Positions 1 through 4,372 of a stretch of DNA of 5,175 bases are shown piece by piece. The notes beneath the pieces are model-generated. The model was not told the origin of the DNA, ran no database searches, and worked only from the letters and a program-made list of their open reading frames with translations. The stretch covers positions 1 through 5,175 of the forward strand of contig JBDIBB010000220.1 in assembly GCA_039812685.1 (NCBI GenBank), given 5' to 3'. A program made the position numbers and the translations under genes. Source of the stretch: JBDIBB01 sp039812685 (GTDB lineage: Bacteria; Acidobacteriota; Vicinamibacteria; Vicinamibacterales; JAFNAJ01). Position 1 is the stretch's first letter, and the number at the start of each line of letters is the position of its first letter.

Positions 1-69
1 GTCGTGCGGGTGGGGGCGCCGAGCGAGTTGGTACGGGCGGTCGTCGCGGCGTTGCGTCCGCCATGCTGA
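1..69 (+). CDS. tnpA: IS66 accessory protein TnpA, C-terminal tail (partial)
   Basis: Reading frame 1 is open from the window edge to TGA at 67-69 and gives 22 residues (VVRVGAPSELVRAVVAALRP then PC). A short hydrophobic and basic tail of this type, ending just inside the start of tnpB, is what IS66 TnpA (OrfA, a helix-turn-helix protein of the transposase_8 kind) shows. The stop overlaps the tnpB ATG at 63 by 7 nt, which suggests translational coupling. The call rests on position and the tail motif; the DNA-binding part is outside the window. Confidence 0.6.
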   Translation, partial: VVRVGAPSELVRAVVAALRPPC

Positions 70-353
70 CGCTGTCGCCGGCGGTCCGGATCTACGTGGC
101 GACCGGCGCGACGGATCTGCGGCGGTCGGTCGATGGCCTGTCGGCGGTGGTGCGCGAGCGGTTCGGGCTGGACCCGCTGTCGGGCCATCTGTTTCTCTTC
201 CGCAATCGCCGTGGGGACCGGCTCAAGATCCTGGTCTGGGATCGCAGTGGGTTCTGGGTGTTGTACAAGCGGCTGGAGCGCGGGACCTTCGCGTGGCCGG
301 TCGAGGTGAGCGCGGCGCCCGTCGAACTGCGCAGCCGTGATCTGCTGGTGTGA
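63..353 (+). CDS. tnpB: IS66 accessory protein TnpB, C-terminally truncated by an in-frame TGA
   Basis: The 96-residue product is a clear member of the IS66 Orf2 family (PF05717). It has the N-terminal stretch IYVATGATDLRRSVDGL (residues 10-26), then PLSGHLFLFRNRRGDRLKIL (38-57) and the WDRSGFWVLYKRLERG block (59-74). The family's role in transposition is required in several elements but mechanistically unclear. The start is ATG 63, overlapping the end of tnpA. The frame stops at TGA 351-353 after DLLV, but the same frame continues past that stop with LAGVDVSATRRRRWYDRVA and ends at TGA 411-413. That continuation is the normal basic C-terminus of the family and would give about 116 residues. 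The protein as encoded therefore lacks its arginine-rich end. A nonsense mutation is the simplest reading; a sequencing error is the main alternative. Confidence 0.9.
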   Translation: MLTLSPAVRIYVATGATDLRRSVDGLSAVVRERFGLDPLSGHLFLFRNRRGDRLKILVWDRSGFWVLYKRLERGTFAWPVEVSAAPVELRSRDLLV

Positions 354-476
354 CTGGCGGGCGTGGACGTCAGCGCGACGCGGCGGCGCCGCTGGTACGA
401 TCGCGTGGCCTGATCGCCGCGATCGCGTGCAGATGCTTGTGGCGCGCGCGATCCCGCGTTGGTAGAGTGCGGGCTC

Positions 477-2006
477 GTGAGCGCGTCCTCTGTCGACCTC
501 GCGATCAGCGATCTCGCCACGGCCCGCGCGCTCATCACCACCCTCCAGGATCAGCTCACCAAGAGTCAGCGCGAGACCGCGGCGCTGCGGCACCCACTCG
601 ACGTGCTGTGCCGGCGGTTGTTCGGCAAGAAGTCCGAGAAGGTCGACCCCCGCCAGTTGCAGCTCGCGCTTGAGCAACTCGCCAATGAGGCGGGTGCCGT
701 CAGCGAGCCGGTGGAGATGGACTCGGGCGAGACGCCGGTGCGCGGGCACCCGCGGCGCGCGCCCACGGGTCGCCGGCCGTTTCCGGCCGACCTGCCCCGC
801 CAGGTCGAGGTGATCGACGTGGCCGACGCCGACAAGGTGTGCGCCTGCGGACACGCGAAGGTCCCGATCGGCGCGACGACGGCGGAGAAGCTAGAGTACG
901 TGCCCGCCAGCTTCTTCGTCCGCGAAACTACGCGGCTGAAATACGCGTGTCCGCACTGCCACACCGGCGTCGTGGAAGCCCCCGCGCCGCCCCAGGCGAT
1001 CGAGAAGTCGCTGGCCGGCGAAGGCCTGCTGGCGCACGTGGTCGTCTCGAAGGACGCCGATCATTGGCCCTTGCACCGGCTGGAAGGGATCTTCGGGCGT
1101 CACGGCGTCACGCTGTCGCGGAGCACGCTGTGCGGGTGGATCGCCGACGTGGCCGCCGCGCTCGCGCCGATTGGCGAACAGCTCCGCCGCGAGGTGACCG
1201 CCACGGACTACGTGCAGACCGACGACACGCCGGTCACGGTGCTCGGCGAGGACGGGGGCCGCTTCAAGGGGCGCCTCGGGACCTATCTCGATCCGCTCGG
1301 TGGCCAGGTCGTCTTCGACGCGACGGCGACGCACGAACGCGACGGGCCCGAGGCGTTCCTGGCCTCCTTCCGCGGGTACCTCCAAGCCGATGCCTACGCC
1401 GGGTACGACGCGCTGTATCGCGGCCGGCGGGTCATCGAGGTCGGCTGTCTTGCCCACGCCCGACGGCGCTTTGTCGAGGCGCTGGACACCGATCCGTCTG
1501 CCGCGTTGGTGGTCGCGATCATTCAGCGGCTCTACCAGGTCGAGCGCGAGACGGCCGAGGTGTCGGTCGAGGTCCGCCACGCCGCCCGCCAGGACCAGAG
1601 CCGTCCGCTGCTCGCGCAACTCGACCACGCGCGGCGACAACTCGCGGCCCACGCGCTGCCGAAGTCGCCATTGGGCGACGCCCTCCGCTACCTCGAGAAC
1701 CAATGGGGCGCGTTGCAGCGCTACGTCGAGGATGGCCGGCTTTTCATCGACAACAACGGTGCCGAACGCCAGCTGCGCGCGGTGGGTGTGGGCCGCAAGA
1801 ACTGGCTCTTCGCGGGCAGCCTCGAGGGCGCCCGCCGCGCGGCGCTGCTGTATTCGCTCGTCCAGAGTTGTCGTCTGGTCGGCGTCGCGCCCTTCGCCTA
1901 CCTGCGTGACGTCCTCCTCCGCGTCGCTACGCATCCGCACGCCCAGGTCGCCCAACTGACCCCCAAGGGCTGGGCCACGCACTTCGCGTCGGCCGCGAGC
2001 CGCTGA
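477..2006 (+). CDS. tnpC: IS66 family DDE transposase TnpC
   Basis: The product is about 509 residues, normal for the family. An N-terminal coiled region with leucine spacing (about 15-45) leads into RRLFGKKSEK (46-55), the usual opening block. A zinc-binding domain follows, with C122-A-C124 and C158-P-H-C161. The DDE catalytic domain (PF03050) supplies D249 in TDDTPV, D305 in LQADAYAGYD and E430 in DNNGAERQLR, with a long helical insertion between the second D and the E as is typical of IS66. The block GRKNWLFAGS and the C-terminal IS66_C segment complete it. It acts as the cut-and-join enzyme at the element's ends. I prefer GTG 477, which has a weak GAG upstream; TTG 459 is in frame and would add six residues. 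No frameshift or internal stop is seen, unlike tnpB. Confidence 0.95.
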   Translation: MSASSVDLAISDLATARALITTLQDQLTKSQRETAALRHPLDVLCRRLFGKKSEKVDPRQLQLALEQLANEAGAVSEPVEMDSGETPVRGHPRRAPTGRRPFPADLPRQVEVIDVADADKVCACGHAKVPIGATTAEKLEYVPASFFVRETTRLKYACPHCHTGVVEAPAPPQAIEKSLAGEGLLAHVVVSKDADHWPLHRLEGIFGRHGVTLSRSTLCGWIADVAAALAPIGEQLRREVTATDYVQTDDTPVTVLGEDGGRFKGRLGTYLDPLGGQVVFDATATHERDGPEAFLASFRGYLQADAYAGYDALYRGRRVIEVGCLAHARRRFVEALDTDPSAALVVAIIQRLYQVERETAEVSVEVRHAARQDQSRPLLAQLDHARRQLAAHALPKSPLGDALRYLENQWGALQRYVEDGRLFIDNNGAERQLRAVGVGRKNWLFAGSLEGARRAALLYSLVQSCRLVGVAPFAYLRDVLLRVATHPHAQVAQLTPKGWATHFASAASR

Positions 2007-2055
2007 CGCCTCGCGCCGCTCGTGGCACGGGCTAACACCGTCATTCCCTGTCCGT

Positions 2056-2081
2056 CAAGATGGGGTTCGTCGAACGGTTAC
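2056..2081 (+). repeat. IS66 right terminal inverted repeat (putative)
   Basis: Read inward on the minus strand, this end begins GTAACCGTTCGACGAACCCC, which matches the IS66 habit of starting with GTAA followed by a GC-rich end containing GAACCCC. It lies 50 nt after the tnpC stop. Within it GTTCG (2065-2069) and CGAAC (2071-2075) form a small palindrome around one base. The 8 bp that follow (2082-2089, CCCGACGC) would be one copy of the target duplication, since IS66 elements usually duplicate 8 bp. The partner end is not in the window, so this is inferred from motif and from the adjacent broken gene. Confidence 0.65.
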
Positions 2082-2357
2082 CCCGACGCGGACCCGCTCG
2101 GCGCGCCGGTGGTGCCCAACGGCGTGGCCCTGTGCAACCTCCACCACGCGGCCTTCGACCGGTACCTGATCGGCATCCGGCCGGACTGTGTCGTCGAGGT
2201 GCGCCGCGACGTCCTCGACGAGACCGATGGCCCGATGTTGATCCATGGCCTCCAGGGATTCCACGGCACGAGCCTGCTGCTCCCGCGCGTCCGTGCGCTC
2301 AGGCCTGATCCCGCCCTCCTCGAGGCACGATCCGAGCGGTTCCGGCAGACCGGGTGA
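2082..2357 (+). pseudogene. HNH restriction endonuclease-like protein, C-terminal fragment split by IS66
   Basis: The 91 codons from the IS end to TGA 2355-2357 match the C-terminal part of a common bacterial HNH endonuclease family. PDADPLG is followed by NGVALCNLHHAAFD, which carries the N and final H of the HNH motif. Then come RPDCVVEVRRDVLDETDGPM, LIHGLQGFHG and LLLPR, with a tail ending in RFRQTG. Family members normally have a larger N-terminal region and an AAHI-type segment directly before PDADP, which supplies the first catalytic histidine. That part is absent because IS66 sequence begins exactly there. The frame is accidentally open back to a GTG at 2022 inside the IS, so a short hybrid peptide could be made, but it would lack the first catalytic histidine. 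An origin in a restriction or other nuclease gene is likely; the target is unknown. Confidence 0.8.
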
Positions 2358-2395
2358 GGCGCGCGCCACTTCAGGGAATCAGCGAGCGCACTGAC

Positions 2396-2740
2396 ATGGA
2401 GCAGGATGGACCCCCAAAGCGCATCAAGCGACTCCTGCGGGAATCAGCCGCCAAGGCGCACGAAGAGGAGTTGCGGCGCGCGCTGACTCCGCTGGCCAAC
2501 GCGTTCGAGCGATGGTTGCGCGGCGAGGTGGACAGTTTCGACCTCAGCGACCTCATTCACGCGTTCCATGAGGGCGCGTCGAGGGACCTCTTCGTCCGGT
2601 ACACCAGGAAGCCGCACGATCCGGCCGTGGCCTACGCCATTGCCACCGGCATCCTCCGTCGCCAGGAGGTCCCTGAGGACTTGCTCGAGTACCTGGCACC
2701 GGCGCTCGAGTTCTACGCGCACGCGCCGAGCGAGGAGTGA
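2396..2740 (+). CDS. conserved hypothetical protein, small and helical
   Basis: The product is 114 residues. I recognise the pattern as a widespread uncharacterised family in environmental bacteria: KRIKRLLRESAAKAHEEELR (8-27) opening, FERWLRGEVDSFDLSDLIHAFH (37-58) in the middle and EVPEDLLEYLAPALEFY near the end. I cannot name a function. It is charged and predicted almost entirely helical, with no signal peptide, membrane segment or cysteine pair. ATG 2396 is chosen because the family consensus begins just after it; GTG 2354 is in frame but overlaps the end of the HNH gene and adds unrelated residues. Only 38 nt separate it from the HNH fragment, so the two were probably cotranscribed before the IS66 insertion. 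No strong ribosome binding site is visible. Confidence 0.75.
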   Translation: MEQDGPPKRIKRLLRESAAKAHEEELRRALTPLANAFERWLRGEVDSFDLSDLIHAFHEGASRDLFVRYTRKPHDPAVAYAIATGILRRQEVPEDLLEYLAPALEFYAHAPSEE

Positions 2741-2842
2741 GACTGGACGGGCCCCGCACGCCACGATGCGTGCCGTCGATTCACGGTGCCGCTCCGGTGT
2801 CCCAGGCCACGCGCCAGCCGCCCAGACGACGCTCAGGAGGCG

Positions 2843-2871
2843 TTGATCCTCAGCGAGGACGATGGGACACT
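2843..2871 (+). promoter_or_regulatory. candidate promoter for the first toxin-antitoxin pair, possibly leaderless
   Basis: TTGATC at 2843-2848 resembles a -35 box and GACACT at 2866-2871 a weak -10 box, with a 17-nt spacer. Initiation about 7 nt after the -10 box would fall at 2878, the A of the antitoxin ATG, so the mRNA would have no leader. This fits the lack of a well-spaced Shine-Dalgarno sequence before that ATG. The -10 match is only moderate and the assignment is inference from spacing. Confidence 0.35.
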
Positions 2872-2877
2872 ACGGGC

Positions 2878-3099
2878 ATGGGGCATCCAGAGATCGACAT
2901 CACCAGACTGACCGTGGCGGAGCGCCTCGAACTGGCGGAGTTGCTGTGGACGAGTATCGCGCAAACCCCGGAGCAGGTGCCTTTCACCGCTGCGCAAAGA
3001 GCCGAACTCGACCGGCGGCTCGACGACGCGGAGCGGGACGGCGGCGGCGGGATCGCGTGGGAGGAGGTCGTGGCCCGTCTTCGTGAGCGGGCCTCGTGA
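2878..3099 (+). CDS. addiction module antitoxin, TIGR02574 / Unstab_antitox family
   Basis: The product is 73 residues and matches the family of small putative addiction-module components (TIGR02574, PF09720). It has the helical opening LTVAERLELAELLWTSI (11-27), then PFTAAQRAELDRRLDD (35-50) and the C-terminal signature GIAWEEVVARLRER (58-71). In characterised and predicted systems such proteins bind and neutralise a RelE/ParE-fold toxin encoded next door, the C-terminal part wrapping the toxin. ATG 2878 is chosen because family members start about ten residues before LTVAERL; the frame is open further upstream (to 2737) but that translation looks like non-coding arginine and proline-rich sequence. 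The stop codon overlaps the toxin start by 4 nt. Members usually lack an obvious DNA-binding domain, so how the operon is regulated is unclear. Confidence 0.87.
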   Translation: MGHPEIDITRLTVAERLELAELLWTSIAQTPEQVPFTAAQRAELDRRLDDAERDGGGGIAWEEVVARLRERAS

Positions 3100-3392
3100 A
3101 ACCGGACCTCGTCGTCCGAGCTGCCGCAGCCGCCGACATCGAGGACGCGCACGCGTGGTACGAACGCGCACGGCGAGGGCTGGGATGGGAGTTCCTGGCC
3201 GCGGTGGCAACGGCCCTGGACCGCATCAGGGACAACCCGGTGCTCTACCCGGTCGTCCACCGTGACACGAGGCGCGCCCTCGTGCCCAGATTCCCGTACG
3301 CGCTCTTCTACCGAGCCGAGCCCGACCGCATCCTCGTCATCGCCTGCTTCCACGCGAAGCGTGACCCCTTGGTGTGGCAGTCGAGAAGGTGA
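3096..3392 (+). CDS. type II toxin, RelE/ParE superfamily
   Basis: The product is 98 residues, the usual size for this fold (PF05016). The N-terminal strand (LVVRAAAAADI) leads to two helices covering AHAWYERARRGLGWEFLAAV (18-37) and the segment up to the conserved NPVLYP (47-52). The beta core follows with RRALVPRFPYALFYR (59-73), ILVIACFHAKRDP (79-91) and a short end at VWQSR. R65, the Y68/Y72 pair and H86-x-K88-R89-D90 are the kind of conserved positions seen in family alignments, but whether it cuts mRNA like RelE or attacks gyrase like ParE cannot be told from sequence. The start is GTG 3096 within GTGA, coupled to the antitoxin stop, which favours antitoxin made in excess. The gene is complete. 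Confidence 0.88.
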   Translation: MKPDLVVRAAAAADIEDAHAWYERARRGLGWEFLAAVATALDRIRDNPVLYPVVHRDTRRALVPRFPYALFYRAEPDRILVIACFHAKRDPLVWQSRR

Positions 3393-3408
3393 GTGCCGAA
3401 CCTGTCCC

Positions 3409-3428
3409 TGAGACACAATGAGACACAC
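3409..3428 (+). repeat. 10-bp tandem direct repeat
   Basis: TGAGACACA occurs at 3409-3417 and again at 3419-3427, a repeat of 10 bp that is almost exactly one helical turn. It lies 17 nt after the toxin stop. It could be a protein-binding site or the leftover terminus of an insertion sequence; I cannot decide which from one copy. Confidence 0.5.
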
Positions 3429-3455
3429 TGCACAGGAGCGGACGCGCACGGACGG

Positions 3456-3481
3456 GAGCCCTCGGGGGCGCCCGAGGGCTC
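3456..3481 (+). terminator. strong hairpin, possible terminator of the first toxin-antitoxin operon
   Basis: GAGCCCTCGGG (3456-3466) and CCCGAGGGCTC (3471-3481) form a perfect 11-bp stem with a GGCG loop, 63 nt after the toxin stop. There is no T-run after it, so it is not a classical intrinsic terminator, but GC-rich genomes often use such stems. A second stem, GAGCA (3482-3486) with TGCTC (3491-3495), abuts it and closes on a GGAA loop, a GNRA-type tetraloop. The pair could equally be a structured RNA or a repeat element. Confidence 0.45.
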
Positions 3482-3570
3482 GAGCAGGAATGCTCCCCTT
3501 CAGAACCCTCGCGAAAACGCGTAAACAGGAGCGCACACGTGTCCGATCACGGCGCTCTGGACCACGTTAT

Positions 3571-3598
3571 CATGGTTCGAATCCCTGCCTCCCAGTCA
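3571..3598 (+). other. tRNA/tmRNA 3'-end-like fragment, candidate attachment-site scar
   Basis: The sequence reads like the T-arm and acceptor end of a tRNA-type gene. CATGG (3571-3575) and CCCTG (3583-3587) pair at four of five positions around the invariant loop TTCGAAT, then come seven acceptor-like bases CCTCCCA, a G in the discriminator place, and TCA where CCA is often encoded. No matching acceptor 5' strand, D-arm or anticodon arm is found in the 90 bases before it, so it is not a functional tRNA. Tyrosine recombinases commonly leave exactly this 3' segment at one end of an integrated element. No integrase is in the window. Confidence 0.4.
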
Positions 3599-3750
3599 TA
3601 AGTCTCTGTCACACAACAACTTGCGGCCAGATGGTGTCGTGGGAGAATCCCTGGCCCTCCTCACGCTATCTGATTGACGGAGTTCGACTTCCGCTCGTCA
3701 AGCCGCAGAACCGTCTCCACGATGTCTCCATGTTCGTTCTCCAGCAACCG

Positions 3751-3771
3751 ACAGACTTTGCTAAAGTCTGT
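3751..3771 (+). promoter_or_regulatory. operator palindrome and extended -10 promoter of the parDE-type operon
   Basis: ACAGACTTT (3751-3759) and AAAGTCTGT (3763-3771) are a perfect 9-bp inverted repeat around GCT. It sits 16 nt before the antitoxin ATG at 3788. It also contains TGCTAAAGT (3759-3767), which fits an extended -10 element (TGn plus a 4-of-6 match to TATAAT); no good -35 box is present at 16-18 nt. Initiation near 3774 would leave a short leader with GAGG at 3778-3781 as ribosome binding site. Ribbon-helix-helix antitoxins of the ParD type repress their own operon by binding such palindromes, so autorepression is the natural inference. Confidence 0.65.
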
Positions 3772-3787
3772 TACTGCGAGGAATGCC

Positions 3788-4042
3788 ATGAACGTGTCAT
3801 TGACGCCTGAGCTGGAGCGATTCGTCGGCGAGAAGGTCGAGAGCGGGCTCTACAACAACGCCAGCGAAGTCGTGCGTGAAGGCCTCCGTCTGTTGAAGGA
3901 GCATGATGAGGTGCGACTCCGCTGGCGGGAGCAGATTGAGCGCGGCTGGCAGGAGGCCCAAGCAGGACGGGTCGTCGACGGCCCCGTAGCGATGGCGCGC
4001 ATCAAGCAGCGCGTGACGGCCCGCTCGAAGAAGCGCACGTGA
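3788..4042 (+). CDS. parD: type II antitoxin, ParD / CopG ribbon-helix-helix family
   Basis: The product is 84 residues. The N-terminal MNVSLTPELERFVGEKVESG (1-20) is the DNA-binding ribbon plus first helix, followed by LYNNASEVVREGLRLLKEHD (21-40), the second helix with the conserved NASEVVREGLRLL pattern of ParD proteins (PF03693, TIGR02606). The remaining half is a charged, largely helical and probably unfolded toxin-binding tail including RWREQIERGWQEAQAGRVVDG. It should dimerise, hold the partner toxin inactive and repress the operon through the palindrome just upstream. ATG 3788 is chosen for its GAGG at 7-10 nt upstream and because the family begins at this residue; the frame is open upstream to 3674 but that extension shows no similarity. 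Its TGA overlaps the toxin GTG by 4 nt. Confidence 0.93.
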   Translation: MNVSLTPELERFVGEKVESGLYNNASEVVREGLRLLKEHDEVRLRWREQIERGWQEAQAGRVVDGPVAMARIKQRVTARSKKRT

Positions 4043-4344
4043 GCAAGACGTACCGCCTGACGGAGCGAGCCGAGGCGGACGTCGAGGCTATCGCTGACTT
4101 CATCGCTGGCGACAGCGTCGACGCGGCGCTGAAGGTTGTGCTCGCGCTCGAGGATGCGTTCGGGCTGCTGGCGTCACGACCCGGCATCGGCCACGTGCGC
4201 CAGGATCTGACCGAGCGGCCCTTGAAGTTCTGGAGTGTGTACTCCTATCTGGTGGTGTACGACCCGAGTGGCGATCCGTTAACTATCGTCGCCGTGCTGC
4301 ACGGCGCACGCAACGTTGCGGAGATCCTCAGCGATCTGGGCTGA
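4039..4344 (+). CDS. parE: type II toxin, ParE family
   Basis: The product is 101 residues, typical of ParE (PF05016 superfamily). It opens with YRLTERAEADVEAIADFIAG (5-24), the strand and first helix, then VDAALKVVLALEDAFGLLAS (27-46) as the second helix, the conserved RPGIGHVRQDL (47-57), the strand FWSVYSYLVVYDP (64-76) and the C-terminal strand IVAVLHGARNVAEIL (83-97). The HGARN-AEIL ending is characteristic of ParE, members of which poison DNA gyrase; that activity is inferred from the family. The start is GTG 4039 inside GTGA, translationally coupled to the antitoxin. The gene appears intact, with no truncation. Only 28 nt separate it from the next gene and no terminator is visible, so some read-through is possible. 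Confidence 0.93.
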   Translation: MSKTYRLTERAEADVEAIADFIAGDSVDAALKVVLALEDAFGLLASRPGIGHVRQDLTERPLKFWSVYSYLVVYDPSGDPLTIVAVLHGARNVAEILSDLG

Positions 4345-4372
4345 AACCGGACATCGGCGCCTTCGACAGGTC

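Larger units (their letters stand above)
1..2081 (+). mobile_element. IS66-family insertion sequence, right-hand part (left end outside window)
   Basis: The IS66 family is defined by three consecutive genes, tnpA, tnpB and tnpC, and all three are seen here in that order and on one strand, the first only as its tail. The right boundary is placed at 2081 for two reasons. The sequence there ends in GGTTAC, and IS66 elements classically begin with GTAA and end with TTAC. Directly after it, the reading frame becomes recognisable HNH endonuclease sequence. The element has no cargo gene between tnpC and its right end. The left terminus and most of tnpA are not in view, so total length cannot be given. 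The premature stop in tnpB suggests that this copy may no longer transpose on its own, although tnpC looks complete. Confidence 0.88.
3393..3750. other. intergenic region without a convincing gene
   Basis: Between the first toxin and the operator of the second pair I see no gene with a recognisable product. Open frames here have the arginine, serine and proline-rich composition of chance frames. Its contents are the 10-bp tandem repeat, the two adjacent hairpins, the tRNA-like fragment and a partial second copy of that fragment's core (GAATCCCTG at 3579-3587 and 3645-3653, followed in both by CCTCC-type sequence). Base composition is less GC-rich between about 3560 and 3630 than in the surrounding genes, which suits a junction between sequences of different origin. 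Confidence 0.6.

Noticed and set aside
839..1909. 356-codon open frame on the plus strand in another frame of tnpC
   Set aside because: Its translation is dominated by arginine, alanine, glycine and proline, typical of an out-of-frame read through a GC-rich gene; the tnpC frame has full family similarity.
891..1982. Long 363-codon open frame on the minus strand opposite tnpC
   Set aside because: It lies wholly within tnpC, has no recognisable domain and reflects the high-GC codon pattern of the transposase gene on the other strand.
2741..2842. Upstream extension of the first antitoxin to position 2737
   Set aside because: The added 47 residues are arginine and proline-rich with no family similarity, and antitoxins of this family begin near the ATG at 2878.
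3456..3598. A complete tmRNA gene, because strong hairpins precede a T-arm-like end
   Set aside because: There is no tmRNA 5' end and no tag-peptide reading frame ending in an ALAA-like sequence in this stretch.
3571..3660. A permuted tRNA, with TGGGAG at 3640-3645 able to pair with CTCCCA at 3589-3594
   Set aside because: The pairing is only 6 bp and the sequence after 3645 shows no D-arm or anticodon arm, so chance complementarity is more likely.
3418..3810. 130-codon open frame covering the intergenic region
   Set aside because: It runs through both hairpins, the tRNA-like fragment and the parD operator and then into parD in another frame; the product resembles no family.
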